From assembly GCF_004151245.1 (NCBI RefSeq), contig NZ_JUIW01000001.1, forward strand, positions 124,001 through 188,000: a DNA stretch of 64,000 bases, given 5' to 3'. Shown piece by piece: positions 40,272 through 49,892 of the stretch. The notes below the pieces were generated by a model. The model had not been told where the DNA came from and did no database searches. It saw only the letters and a list, made by a program, of their open reading frames with translations. Within the stretch, counting starts at the first letter, position 1. Each line of letters begins with the position of its first letter. The position numbers and the translations under genes are program-made. Source of the DNA: Flavobacterium beibuense (GTDB taxonomy: Bacteria > Bacteroidota > Bacteroidia > Flavobacteriales > Flavobacteriaceae).

Positions 40272-41513
40272 ATGGATTTACTTAGAATTAATACGGCCGG
40301 TAGTGTAGACGACGGCAAGAGTACACTTATAGGGCGATTTTTAAACGATAGCCATGCACTTACCATAGAGCAGGAAGAGCTGATAATAAAAAAGACCAAG
40401 GAAAAAGGACTTGAAGATCTTGATTTTTCGGTTATAACTGACGGACTTATTGCCGAAAGAGAACAGGGAATTACCATTGATGTGGCTCATATATACTTTT
40501 CTTCAGATAAGAGAAAATTTATTATAGCCGATAGTCCAGGCCATGTGGAATATACGCGTAACATGGTTACGGGAGCTTCTAATTCGGAGGTTTCGATTAT
40601 TCTTATTGATGCCCGAAAGGGATTATTGGAGCAAACATACAGGCATTATTTTATAAGTAATCTGCTAAGGCTAAAAACGGTTGTTTTCTGTATCAATAAA
40701 ATGGATCTGGTGCAATTTAGTGAAGATGTGTTTTTATCTATTGCGGCGGACATCAATAAGATGGCAGGCAAGTTTGAGTATAAGCCTCATGTGCATATTT
40801 TACCTATCAGTTCGCTTAAGGGGGATAATGTGGTAAACCATTCTGAAGCTATGCAATGGTATACCGGGCAAACCCTTTCGGAAGTACTGCATGATATAAA
40901 ACCGGGAGAAGCGCAAACTGCTGATTTTAGATTTGATGTTCAGCAGGTAATGCATGTGCAAAATAACGAGTTTATAGATTACAGGGCTTATGCCGGAAGG
41001 GTGATAAGTGGCAGTATAGCTATAGGGGATGAGGTTATAGTGCTTCCTTCCGGTCAAAAAAGTAAAGTGGCCGAATTACGTAAGTTTACCAATACTTTTA
41101 ATGAGGTTAAAACAGGGCAGTCTATACAGCTAAGACTGGAAGACGATGTGGATGTTAGCCGTGGTATGATGCTGGTGAAAGATAATGATGAAAAGTTATT
41201 GTCTAAAGATATAAAGGCTACACTGGTTTGGCTTGATGAAAAACAAACAATTCCGGGAGGCAGGTATTTACTGCAGGCCGGAACCAGAACAGTACAGTGC
41301 AAACTCCAGCAGATTGAAGCGGTTATTCCGCCTGAAAATCCGGAGGAGTTGGTTCAGGCTGATACACTTAAGTTAAATGATATTGCCAGGGTAAGTTTAA
41401 AAACAGCTACTCCGGCATTTATAGACTCTTTTGAAAATAATAGGCTTAACGGAGCCTTTATAATAATAGATCCGCAAACTAACAATACCGTAGGTGTCGG
41501 TTTTTCGGAATAA
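40272..41513 (+). CDS. cysN: Sulfate adenylyltransferase subunit 1 (GTPase)
   Basis: A 413-residue EF-Tu-like GTPase subunit of ATP sulfurylase. G motifs include TAGSVDDGKSTLIGR, the switch segment REQGITIDVAHIYFSS, DSPGHVEYTRNM and NKMDLV. GTP hydrolysis drives APS formation by CysD. No APS kinase domain is fused to the C-terminus. It is the last gene of the operon, with a terminator after it. Sulfite reductase genes are not in the window. Confidence 0.97.
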   Translation: MDLLRINTAGSVDDGKSTLIGRFLNDSHALTIEQEELIIKKTKEKGLEDLDFSVITDGLIAEREQGITIDVAHIYFSSDKRKFIIADSPGHVEYTRNMVTGASNSEVSIILIDARKGLLEQTYRHYFISNLLRLKTVVFCINKMDLVQFSEDVFLSIAADINKMAGKFEYKPHVHILPISSLKGDNVVNHSEAMQWYTGQTLSEVLHDIKPGEAQTADFRFDVQQVMHVQNNEFIDYRAYAGRVISGSIAIGDEVIVLPSGQKSKVAELRKFTNTFNEVKTGQSIQLRLEDDVDVSRGMMLVKDNDEKLLSKDIKATLVWLDEKQTIPGGRYLLQAGTRTVQCKLQQIEAVIPPENPEELVQADTLKLNDIARVSLKTATPAFIDSFENNRLNGAFIIIDPQTNNTVGVGFSE

Positions 41514-41531
41514 TCAGAGTGTTCGTAATAA

Positions 41532-41558
41532 TAAACCCCGCTTTAAGCGGGGTTTTGT
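41532..41558. terminator. Bidirectional terminator between cysN and marC
   Basis: AAACCCCGCTT and AAGCGGGGTTT form a perfect stem with A and T tracts on both sides, between convergent genes. Confidence 0.9.
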
Positions 41559-42191
41559 TTATTTAATCTGTATCGTTTGGAGTATGTTAACTACCGAACT
41601 GCTTATGTATTGTATACCAATGGCAATAACTATAAAACCAATTATTCTTGAAATGGCAACGATACCCGATGCTCCTAAAATCCTGGAAAGGTAGTGTGCA
41701 CTTCTCATTACTAAAAAGATTACTATGGCTACCGAAGCTATGGCAATACAGGCAATAACCTTTTGCATGATATCTGTATAATCCTGATAAAGGGCTATAA
41801 GCAACGACATAGATCCCGGGCCTGCCAGCATAGGGATAGCAAGTGGCGTTAGTGCGATGTCGTTTCTCTTTTGGGCATCATTAGCTACTTTTTTGTTCAC
41901 CCCTCTTGTTTTACTGAACTTGCCGGATAGTAAAGCAAATCCTGAATTTACAATAATAAAGCCTCCGGCAATACGAAGGGCATCAATACTAATTCCGAAA
42001 AATGCCAGTATGTACTGTCCTATAAAAAATGATATGATAAGGATGATAAATACATTAACTGCGGTCCAGAAAGAAATACGGGAACGTTCGGCTTTGGTGT
42101 CATCCTGTGTAAGTCCTACAAAAATAGGTACAGCTCCTAAAGGGTTAATAACTGAAAATAGTGCGGCAAAAATGTAGATAAATAATTCCAT
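41559..42191 (-). CDS. MarC/UPF0056 family integral membrane protein
   Basis: This 210-residue protein has six likely membrane helices. The family signature is clear: FAALFSVINPLGAVPIFVGL at the N-terminus and ALTPLAIPMLAGPGSMSLLI in the middle. The function of MarC proteins is not established, despite the name (multiple antibiotic resistance locus). It stands alone on the minus strand, facing the sulfate operon. Confidence 0.93.
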   Translation of the reverse strand: MELFIYIFAALFSVINPLGAVPIFVGLTQDDTKAERSRISFWTAVNVFIILIISFFIGQYILAFFGISIDALRIAGGFIIVNSGFALLSGKFSKTRGVNKKVANDAQKRNDIALTPLAIPMLAGPGSMSLLIALYQDYTDIMQKVIACIAIASVAIVIFLVMRSAHYLSRILGASGIVAISRIIGFIVIAIGIQYISSSVVNILQTIQIK

Positions 42192-42308
42192 GAACGATTG
42201 TTGGTTTTTTTTCTATTGTAAATTTAATAAGAAAATATGGGCGGGCAATTGAAAGGTATTTATTAAAGCATTAATTATTTCCTTATTTTTAGACAATAAT
42301 AACACCTT

Positions 42309-43406
42309 ATGAAAACAAAAATATTACTATTTGTTATACTCCTTTTAACTGTCACGGCACTTAAGGCACAATCTGTTTCAGGCTATGTATATGATGAGAA
42401 GGAAGATATACCTCTCGAAGGGGCTTTTGTATATCTGGACGGGACTACTTATTCTGCAAGTACCGATTCAAACGGGGCTTTTAGCATAAATACCGGGCAA
42501 CAGCTCTCGGCTGCTTTAGTAGTAAAGTATATGGGATATCAGACCAGGATAGTTCAAAATCCTTTTTCCTATGAGGGTAAAATTAAAATCCTTTTAAAGG
42601 AAGATGCCATAAAAATGGAAGAGGTGGTAATAAACAAAAAGACTGCTTTTTCGAGAAAAGAGATGCTACAAGTATTCAGGGAGCAGTTTTTAGGAAAGAC
42701 AAAAGCAGGAAAATCCTGTAAAATACTTAATGAAGACGATATAATATTGTATTATGATTTAGCTACAAATACATTAAAGGCCGAAGCAAATAAACCGATT
42801 CAGATAACTAACAAAAAGCTGAAATATGAAGTGCAGTTTGATTTGGTTGATTTTCAGGTGCATTTTGGCAGGAAGACGCTTTCACCCTTTGCCATGCAAA
42901 CAAGTTTTTATGCCGGAACAAGTTTTTTTAAGGATGTCTCTAAAAAGGAAAGTATTAAAGAAGATAGGGATGAGGTTTACAAAGGATCTTTATTGCATTT
43001 TATGCGGGCCATCGCGGCGAATGAATGGAATGAAGAGAAATATGCACTTTATGTAGAGAGTTTTCCTGCTAACCCAAATGACTATTTTAAAGTAAGCGAT
43101 ACACTGGATTATAAAAAAGTAACCTGTTTAAAAACTAAAGTTTCTATACCTGAAACGAATGTGAAAATTCAAATGAATAAGGAGCTTAGTGAAAGGACTT
43201 TAGAAGCTCCGAAAGAAAGAAATATACGTTTTGCCGTACTGCATGACGGAGAGCAACAGTCTTTTTTTGAAATGAATGCCGATCATTTTTATATAGGTAG
43301 TAATGGTTTATTCTGGCCTATAACCTCAATGGTGTTTGGCGGATATTTTGGAGAACTTAAAGTAGGGGATATGCTGCCTGCCGACTATACTTATATAGAT
43401 AATTAA
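42309..43406 (+). CDS. Secreted carboxypeptidase-regulatory-like domain protein
   Basis: A 365-residue protein with a signal peptide (MKTKILLFVILLLTVTALKA, cut before Q) and a CarboxypepD_reg-like domain (about 22-105, SVSGYVYDEKEDIPLEGAFV). A Bacteroidetes-specific C-terminal part follows that I do not recognise beyond its likeness to periplasmic or outer-membrane-associated proteins with this N-terminus. There is no T9SS tail and no barrel signature. A near-match promoter box TATTTTTA lies at 42284-42291. Confidence 0.75.
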   Translation: MKTKILLFVILLLTVTALKAQSVSGYVYDEKEDIPLEGAFVYLDGTTYSASTDSNGAFSINTGQQLSAALVVKYMGYQTRIVQNPFSYEGKIKILLKEDAIKMEEVVINKKTAFSRKEMLQVFREQFLGKTKAGKSCKILNEDDIILYYDLATNTLKAEANKPIQITNKKLKYEVQFDLVDFQVHFGRKTLSPFAMQTSFYAGTSFFKDVSKKESIKEDRDEVYKGSLLHFMRAIAANEWNEEKYALYVESFPANPNDYFKVSDTLDYKKVTCLKTKVSIPETNVKIQMNKELSERTLEAPKERNIRFAVLHDGEQQSFFEMNADHFYIGSNGLFWPITSMVFGGYFGELKVGDMLPADYTYIDN

Positions 43407-43431
43407 CTATGTTATCGTTAGGCTAAAAAGA

Positions 43432-43462
43432 TTTGAGAAGTTACTTCCTTTACTTATTTTTG
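43432..43462 (+). promoter_or_regulatory. Promoter of the CoA-binding protein gene
   Basis: TTTG (43432-43435), 19 bases, then TATTTTTG (43455-43462): a full match to the Bacteroidetes promoter. The expected start is about 12 bases before the ATG. Confidence 0.75.
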
Positions 43463-43479
43463 ATATAAACTTATTTGCC

Positions 43480-43848
43480 ATGAAAACAGAAAAAAAAACA
43501 TTAGTAATGGGAGCTTCCACTAATCCCGACAGGTATGCTTACAGAGCTGTAAAAATGCTTCAGCAGTATGGGCACCCTGTAGTAGCTATTGGAAAAAAGG
43601 AAGAAGATTTTGGTAATATTCATATAGAGAAAGAACTTATCCATTTTGACGGAGTGGATACGGTAACATTGTACCTTAACCCAATGAATCAAAAGCAATA
43701 TTACGACTATATAGTAAGCCTGAAACCAAAAAGGGTAGTATTTAATCCCGGTACAGAAAACCCTGAGCTATATGCTATTCTTAAGGAAAATAACATTGAG
43801 GTTGAGGTGGCCTGTACGCTTGTTATGCTTTCTGTTGGGAACTACTAA
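43480..43848 (+). CDS. CoA-binding domain protein (CoA_binding_2)
   Basis: A 122-residue Rossmann-fold protein (LVMGASTNPDRYAYRAVKML, PVVAIGKKE, VVFNPGTENPELYAILKENN). Such small CoA-binding proteins are widespread and of unknown detailed role. Its 3' end overlaps the convergent symporter gene by 26 bases. Confidence 0.9.
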   Translation: MKTEKKTLVMGASTNPDRYAYRAVKMLQQYGHPVVAIGKKEEDFGNIHIEKELIHFDGVDTVTLYLNPMNQKQYYDYIVSLKPKRVVFNPGTENPELYAILKENNIEVEVACTLVMLSVGNY

Positions 43849-45358
43849 CCAATGTCTTTTTACTGATGCATAGTAAAAGTATGAAAGTAATAAGTCCGTT
43901 TACAATTATCAGTTCATTGTCAAAAACATAATCACCGAATAATACGTTTGAATTAAGGCTTAATGCCAGAGTAAGTAAAGGGGAGGCTATACACACTAAC
44001 GGAGTAAGCTTATCCCTTAAGGTGAGATTCTTTATAAACAGTCCAAAGGCATATAATCCCAGTAACGGACCATAAGTGTAAGAAGCAATTCTGAATATCA
44101 TACTTACTACAGAGTTGTCGTTTATGATATTGAAAACTATAATTACCAAAAACATAAGTAATGAAAAGGATATGTGTACCCAATGCCTGGTTCTAACCAC
44201 ATTGGGCTTGTTCGCATTTTCTGTTTTATCCATTCCTAAAAAGTCCACACAAAAAGATGTGGTTAATGCCGTAAGGGCCGAGTCGGTTGTTGCAAATGTG
44301 GCTGCGGTTAAACCCAACAAGAATATTACCGACGGTATAAGTGCCAGATGATGAAAGGCAATTTCCGGGAATAGCAAGTCGGTTCTTGGTTTGCCGTCTA
44401 CAAGAGGGACATCTACACCGTTTTTATTGGCGTAAATATAAAGTAAGGCACCAACCCCAAGGAAAAATAGGTTGATTACCACAAATATCCCTGTAAAGGT
44501 AAACATGTTTTTTTGAGCTTCACCTATATTTTTACAGCTCAGGTTTTTCTGCATAAGGTCCTGATCAAGGCCTACCATAGCTATGGTGACGAAAATCCCG
44601 CCCAGTATCTGTTTTATAAAGTGGAAACGGCTTCCTATAAAGTCTTCAAAGAAGAATATTTTTGAATAGTTGCTTTCCTTTACAGTTTCAAAAGCCTGTG
44701 GCAGGCTAAGGTCTAAGCTCTCGCATATAAAGTAAATGGTAAAGAATACCGAAGAGACTATAAAGAAGGTTTGAAGCGTATCGGTAATAATAATCGTTTT
44801 TAAACCACCCTTATAGGTGTAAGCAAATATGAGTATAAGCGATATTAATACCGTAGCCCAAAAGGGAACACCAAAAGAATCGAAAACATAACGTTGCAGT
44901 ACAATTACAACCAGATATAACCTGAAAGCCGAACCTATAGTTCTGCTTATTAAAAATATCATGGCTGCTGTCTTATAGCTGTATTGTCCTAATCTGTTTT
45001 CTATATAACCATAAATAGAGGTCAGGTTCAGTCTATAATAAAGAGGCAACAATACCTTGGCTATAAGTATAAAGCCTATGGCATTACCCAATACAAACTG
45101 AAAGTATTTAAACTGCTCTCCGTTAGGAGAACCCACTTCGCCCGGTACAGAAATAAATGTAACCCCCGATAGCGCCGTACCAATCATACCAAAAGCAACC
45201 AGATACCATTTGGAATTTTTATTGGCTTTAAAAAAGGCGTCGTTTCCGCTGTCTTTTTTGCTTACTAGCCTGGATATGGCAATTAGTACCCCAAAGTATA
45301 CTATTATTATTGATAAGATGGTTATTGGCTGCATAAAATAAGTTTGTATACAAAACAA
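43823..45358 (-). CDS. Sodium:solute symporter (SSS family)
   Basis: A 511-residue polytopic membrane protein with about 13 helices. Family features include [20 protein letters not shown] and [20 protein letters not shown], the region that binds sodium in SSS transporters. The substrate is unknown. An ATG at 45334 ([15 protein letters not shown]) is the more likely start, because it begins just before the first membrane helix; the longer form from 45358 adds eight residues. It overlaps the convergent CoA-binding gene. Confidence 0.9.
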   Translation of the reverse strand: MFCIQTYFMQPITILSIIIVYFGVLIAISRLVSKKDSGNDAFFKANKNSKWYLVAFGMIGTALSGVTFISVPGEVGSPNGEQFKYFQFVLGNAIGFILIAKVLLPLYYRLNLTSIYGYIENRLGQYSYKTAAMIFLISRTIGSAFRLYLVVIVLQRYVFDSFGVPFWATVLISLILIFAYTYKGGLKTIIITDTLQTFFIVSSVFFTIYFICESLDLSLPQAFETVKESNYSKIFFFEDFIGSRFHFIKQILGGIFVTIAMVGLDQDLMQKNLSCKNIGEAQKNMFTFTGIFVVINLFFLGVGALLYIYANKNGVDVPLVDGKPRTDLLFPEIAFHHLALIPSVIFLLGLTAATFATTDSALTALTTSFCVDFLGMDKTENANKPNVVRTRHWVHISFSLLMFLVIIVFNIINDNSVVSMIFRIASYTYGPLLGLYAFGLFIKNLTLRDKLTPLVCIASPLLTLALSLNSNVLFGDYVFDNELIIVNGLITFILLLCISKKTLVSSSQQKA

Positions 45359-45398
45359 ATAAAAAATATTACAATATACTCACAATTTGCAGGTTTTG

Positions 45399-45406
45399 TA
45401 CATTTG
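45399..45406 (+). promoter_or_regulatory. -7 box almost touching the recR start
   Basis: TACATTTG ends six bases before the recR ATG at 45412. If it is used, the recR mRNA would begin at or next to the start codon, meaning leaderless translation or very nearly so. Confidence 0.45.
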
Positions 45407-45411
45407 CATTT

Positions 45412-46032
45412 ATGGAAATGTCTTCAAAATTACTGGAAAGGGCAGTGGCTGAAATTTCTCAGCTACCGGGTATAGGGAAACGAACGGCCTTAAGGCTGGC
45501 ATTACATTTATTAAAGCAACCTAAAGATATGACAGAACATCTTACAGGAGCTATTTTAAAGATGCGTGAGGAGATACGTTTTTGCAGGGAATGCCACAAT
45601 ATATCTGATGTTGAGGTGTGTGAAATTTGCAGTAACCTTTCCAGGGATAAATCGGTTATTTGTGTGGTTGAGGATATAAGAGATGTAATGGCAATAGAAA
45701 ACACCGGACTGTTTAAAGGTATTTACCATGTGTTGGGAGGGAAAATATCTCCTATAGATGGTATAGGCCCAAGCCAGCTTAATATTGTCACACTGGTAGA
45801 AAAGGTAAAAACCGGAGTAGCCAAAGAGCTTATTTTTGCATTAAGCTCTACTATGGAAGGTGATACCACCAATTTTTATATCTACAAGCAGATTAAGGAT
45901 TATAATATAGTACTTTCGGCTATTGCAAGAGGTATAGCAGTGGGTGATGAGCTTGAGTTTGCCGATGAGGTAACCTTAGGAAGAAGTATTATACACAGGG
46001 TGCCGTTTGAAAGCAGCCTTAAAAACTCATAA
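45412..46032 (+). CDS. recR: Recombination mediator protein RecR
   Basis: A 206-residue RecR: helix-hairpin-helix ([20 protein letters not shown]), a four-cysteine zinc finger ([16 protein letters not shown]) and a Toprim domain ([20 protein letters not shown]). It helps load RecA at gaps with RecO and RecF. Starting at the first ATG gives the N-terminus expected for flavobacterial RecR (MExSSKLLE). It ends two bases before the stop of the convergent usher-like gene, without a visible terminator. Confidence 0.97.
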   Translation: MEMSSKLLERAVAEISQLPGIGKRTALRLALHLLKQPKDMTEHLTGAILKMREEIRFCRECHNISDVEVCEICSNLSRDKSVICVVEDIRDVMAIENTGLFKGIYHVLGGKISPIDGIGPSQLNIVTLVEKVKTGVAKELIFALSSTMEGDTTNFYIYKQIKDYNIVLSAIARGIAVGDELEFADEVTLGRSIIHRVPFESSLKNS

Positions 46033-46034
46033 AC

Positions 46035-48860
46035 CTATTTTTTCTTTTTCTTCTTTTTATCACTGTCATCGCCAGTTGACTGACTAGGGAAACCTCTGGA
46101 AGTAAACTTGCGGGTCTCAATCCTTTTTTCCTTGATATTAAGATTGAATTTTACCTGAGTAGTACTGTCCGGAACTGCATCAACAGTTCTGTTGTTTTCT
46201 TCTACCTCTACATATTCAGATACTCCTGCTTTTTCTAAAGTAAGTGTATATGTGCCTTTAGGAACATAAAGTATAAAGTTTCCGGAATCATCTGAACGGG
46301 TTTGGAATACATTGCCCGAATCATCTATGGCTATAATGGAAAGCCCCGATTTTTTCTTGGTAATTTCAAAACTTCTCTCTGTTTCTAGATAGGTAACAGA
46401 CCCTTTAATGGTTGAGGTTTTGGTAAGTCCAATAGCAACTTTTGTGTCCTGAATTACATTTATGATTCTGCTGTAAGCATGCCATTCGTTGCTGTTAACG
46501 GGTCGTACTTCATAATCTCCCGGTGGCAGGTGTCTGTACTTAATTATTCCCTGATCATTAGTTCTAAAGGCTTTCCCGCTTATTATTACCAGTTGGTTTG
46601 CTGCAGGGATGTTATGCTTGTCTTCCGGTCCTTTTCCATTTGTTTCATAATAAACATACACCTCTAAATCACTTTTGGAACTGTCTATTCTTATTGGGCG
46701 GAATTGTTTTGTTAAACCAACCTGAAATGAATTTATGGCATAAGGGTTATTGGAAATATCACTATAGTAGCCATTGGCAAAAATGCTGAAATCTGGACTA
46801 AGCCTGTAATCTGCACGACCGTTAAGTTGGGTTATGCGATCTGTAAACAGATTTGAAGCCAGTGTGGCACCTGTATATAAAACCAGTTTGCTGTCAAAAA
46901 ATTTAATCACCGCACTCGGGTTAAACATTACATTATAAAATGTCTTATCGTTATTAAGTTGCTGGTTGGCGATAATCTCACCAAGGTTAAAATAATTGTG
47001 CTGGTAAGTTGTAAGTATATTTAGGAACTTCCAGTTGTAAATAAGGTTTGTTTTAAAATGAAACTGGTTAGATACCGGGTCGGCATTACTATTAAAAATA
47101 CCACCCTCAAATGTTAGGCTAAGACTTGAGGATACATTGTTGAATATTAAGCCAACATTTGCCCTGCTAGCATTCAACGTATAATCCTGTGGTGTATTTC
47201 CGAATAGGGATTCTGTTCTTTTTTCTTTATAAAGGTAAGGAGATAACGAAACAGTTACTTTGTTTATTCTTCTTGAAGCTCCTATGTTATATCTTGATGT
47301 TGAAAATTGAGAAGGGTAGAACACCTGGTCGCTAAAAGATTTAGGGTCTACAGATATGTAGTTATACAATGCCCAAAAGTTATAGTTTTCTTTAATCCAG
47401 TTTAACCTCTCATTAAGGCTGAAAACACCTTTTCTTACACCGGCATAATATCCTGAGCTTAAATAATTGGTACTATTATAAAAGAAGTCTTTATATCTTC
47501 CTGTAGCGACCATGTCTACAGTACCACCGGTTTTATTTTCACCGGTTACCTCATTATTTACACTGCTTAAACCACCTCCGGCCCTTAATGAAAGATGTTT
47601 TTTTTGGAATACATTAAACCTTGCGGTAACAAGATAATTGGTGAAACCGCTAAATTTATCGTTGTCATAAATCAGGCTCGATTCAAAACCTTTATCAAGC
47701 CATCCTCCTTTGTAGTAGTAAGAGGCCCAGGCTGAAGTGCCCCCGGAAGGTATTGAGAAATCAGCAAGATTGTATGATTTATCAATGCTTCCAACTTCAA
47801 TTTTACTATTTTCTGATGTGTTGTAATATGCCTGGGCACCTCTACCCACTAAATTGATATCGGAAAACTTAGATACGTTACCGGCCAAAATACCCATGGT
47901 TTTGTTTTTATAACCTAGCCAGGTGTTTCTTAAAAAGAGCTGGTTTGTGTTTGTCCACAGGTTTGCATCTATGTTTGTATATATTGTACTGTTATTAATT
48001 TCTGCTTCAGCATTAGCATATAGATAATATGCTGTACCACCGCTACTGTTTTGAAGGTAGCTGGTACTTACCTGGTTAGACCTGTTAAAACTTTGAGCGT
48101 ATTCCGGAGAAAACTGATTGGAGTATCGTCTGTCCTGCTTAATGGAACTAGCCGTTACATTAGCTATGCCTATTATATCTCCGCTTTGATATAGCGAGGT
48201 AATTGTGATAGCAAAATCTTCCTGAGAAAGAATAGTTTTGTTTACTATCTTTTTAAGATTGATTAAGGTGTCTGTAAAGGCCCTTACTTTTACAGTTTCA
48301 GACTCTATCATGTCTTTGGCTATAAAATTAGGGTAGCGCGTAACAATGTTTATTTTCTGATCGGTATTACCATCATTTGATATTCTGATTGGTATGGTAA
48401 GGCTGTCTCCGATGTTTTCATAAATAAGATTGGTTTCCAGCAGAAACATTTTAACCAGCTTTCTTTCTTTTATGGTTACCGGTAATGTTACATTTTTACT
48501 TGCTCCACCAGTAGTGGTAAAAACAGCTTCTATTGAAGATTCACTTCCTGCTTTTGCCGTGTTTGAAATAATTGCCTTAATGGGAATAAAAACAGAGTCT
48601 TTTCCCTGAAGTATGATTGGTTTCGGTTTTCGCTGTACTAAATACAGGTCTTCATGATTACTGTGTACGTCAAACTCTCCTGTAATTGAAGTGTTTGAAG
48701 TATTTTTTATTTTTACAAATGCATCTATTATACTGGTATTTTTTGCATTAGCATTTTGTTGGGTAAACTCAATAGTAAAGTTGCCTTCCTGCGCCATGGA
48801 AATAAATCCAGACAGCAAAAAAGCTGTTACCATTATTTTTTTAAGAGTATTACCCAGCAT
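46035..48860 (-). CDS. Usher-like outer membrane protein of a putative chaperone-usher locus
   Basis: The 941-residue protein has a signal peptide (about 1-23), two Ig-like beta domains (about 24-130 and 131-245) and a long Tyr/Asn-rich barrel region (about 255-728). Two C-terminal carboxypeptidase-regulatory-like beta domains follow (about 730-815 and 816-905; PAANQLVIISGKAFRTND, GNFILYVPKGTYTLTL), then an Asp/Ser stretch ending in seven lysines. No classic PF00577 motif was recognised by eye. The order of N-terminal domains, barrel, then two C-terminal beta domains copies that of fimbrial ushers, and the upstream chaperone and subunit genes support an usher role. It is the last gene of the operon, nine bases after the tip-like gene. 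Confidence 0.65.
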   Translation of the reverse strand: MLGNTLKKIMVTAFLLSGFISMAQEGNFTIEFTQQNANAKNTSIIDAFVKIKNTSNTSITGEFDVHSNHEDLYLVQRKPKPIILQGKDSVFIPIKAIISNTAKAGSESSIEAVFTTTGGASKNVTLPVTIKERKLVKMFLLETNLIYENIGDSLTIPIRISNDGNTDQKINIVTRYPNFIAKDMIESETVKVRAFTDTLINLKKIVNKTILSQEDFAITITSLYQSGDIIGIANVTASSIKQDRRYSNQFSPEYAQSFNRSNQVSTSYLQNSSGGTAYYLYANAEAEINNSTIYTNIDANLWTNTNQLFLRNTWLGYKNKTMGILAGNVSKFSDINLVGRGAQAYYNTSENSKIEVGSIDKSYNLADFSIPSGGTSAWASYYYKGGWLDKGFESSLIYDNDKFSGFTNYLVTARFNVFQKKHLSLRAGGGLSSVNNEVTGENKTGGTVDMVATGRYKDFFYNSTNYLSSGYYAGVRKGVFSLNERLNWIKENYNFWALYNYISVDPKSFSDQVFYPSQFSTSRYNIGASRRINKVTVSLSPYLYKEKRTESLFGNTPQDYTLNASRANVGLIFNNVSSSLSLTFEGGIFNSNADPVSNQFHFKTNLIYNWKFLNILTTYQHNYFNLGEIIANQQLNNDKTFYNVMFNPSAVIKFFDSKLVLYTGATLASNLFTDRITQLNGRADYRLSPDFSIFANGYYSDISNNPYAINSFQVGLTKQFRPIRIDSSKSDLEVYVYYETNGKGPEDKHNIPAANQLVIISGKAFRTNDQGIIKYRHLPPGDYEVRPVNSNEWHAYSRIINVIQDTKVAIGLTKTSTIKGSVTYLETERSFEITKKKSGLSIIAIDDSGNVFQTRSDDSGNFILYVPKGTYTLTLEKAGVSEYVEVEENNRTVDAVPDSTTQVKFNLNIKEKRIETRKFTSRGFPSQSTGDDSDKKKKKKK

Positions 48861-48869
48861 AATAAACCT

Positions 48870-49892
48870 TTAGTTAGGTATTATAACAAAATATACATAG
48901 GTTGTATAGGTGCCCGGAGTAACATCCAGATCAAGAGCATTAGGCGGAATAAAAAACCTTAAATTAAAATCTATACTTGCCACATATTGCGACCTTACAG
49001 CAATAATCTGATCGCTGTCTGTAAGGCTGAGTGGTGAATATATAGTTAGTCCGGGGACTGTTTGGTTTGTGCTTAATTCTACATGGAGTGTTGATACCGG
49101 TATGGTTGACGTAGTTGTTGCCGAAGTCATTTCACTCGATGATGCCTTAACAGATAATTGATAATTACTAGGAGAAGTAACCCTTAAACCGTTTTGAACT
49201 TCAACTGATACCCCGTTAGTATAATTTTCAGCAGTATTAAAATAAAGATTAAAAACTTTAGCACTTGGTTGTAAAATAACATTTTGCTGTCCGTTATTAC
49301 CGCTATAGTTTATCTGCAAACGTGCACTACCGCCTACTGATTCTGTTCTTGTGGCAATAAGATCTTCGGTTCCGTTACTTTTTATCCTGTATAGCTTGTA
49401 CTCATAAGCCGATTGATAAGTACCATTTGGACTTGTAAGCAAATGATTTCCTCCCTGTATGATAAGGTTAAACTGAAATACCCTGTTAACCGTATTTGTT
49501 AAAGGTACAGTGCTGTGTATAAGCGTTACCTCATTAGTCTTACTTAACTGTATAGGCTGTGTGGAAATATTTATTAGGCTACTGTTGCTCGATCCGTTAT
49601 TTTGTTGCTGATTAAATTGCAATGAGCTGTATTGTGCGCCTATATTATATGAGTCATAATTATAGTCTTGTATAAGCCTAACGGTAAGTCTCCATTCGGT
49701 AACATTATTTGATCCACTGTACTTTTGAATGTTAACGGTTGTTTGATTTACTTCTGTTTTACCATTTACCATTTCGCTGTAAGTACTCATTTGCGGTTGA
49801 CCGCCACCCCACGAATTAAGGGTTATTTGAGCATTAACAGGTAAGAACGCTACAAGGAAAGCAATAATCAGTATATTTTTAATTTTCATCAT
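48870..49892 (-). CDS. Two-domain secreted subunit, putative tip adhesin
   Basis: A 340-residue protein with a signal peptide (MMKIKNILIIAFLVAFLPVN). The N-terminal half is unique. The C-terminal part, from about 200, repeats the pattern of the small subunits: YQLSVKASSSEM, then PGTYTTYVYFVIIPN at the very end. A larger subunit with one extra domain is what a tip adhesin looks like in chaperone-usher fibres. The start overlaps the chaperone stop by four bases (ATGA), so translation is coupled. A second ATG follows immediately. Confidence 0.65.
   Translation of the reverse strand: MMKIKNILIIAFLVAFLPVNAQITLNSWGGGQPQMSTYSEMVNGKTEVNQTTVNIQKYSGSNNVTEWRLTVRLIQDYNYDSYNIGAQYSSLQFNQQQNNGSSNSSLINISTQPIQLSKTNEVTLIHSTVPLTNTVNRVFQFNLIIQGGNHLLTSPNGTYQSAYEYKLYRIKSNGTEDLIATRTESVGGSARLQINYSGNNGQQNVILQPSAKVFNLYFNTAENYTNGVSVEVQNGLRVTSPSNYQLSVKASSSEMTSATTTSTIPVSTLHVELSTNQTVPGLTIYSPLSLTDSDQIIAVRSQYVASIDFNLRFFIPPNALDLDVTPGTYTTYVYFVIIPN

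Noticed and set aside
46035..46060. Lysine codon run at the end of the usher-like gene as a sign of frameshift
   Set aside because: The frame is intact through the run and the stop lies two bases from recR; no alternative frame continues the protein.
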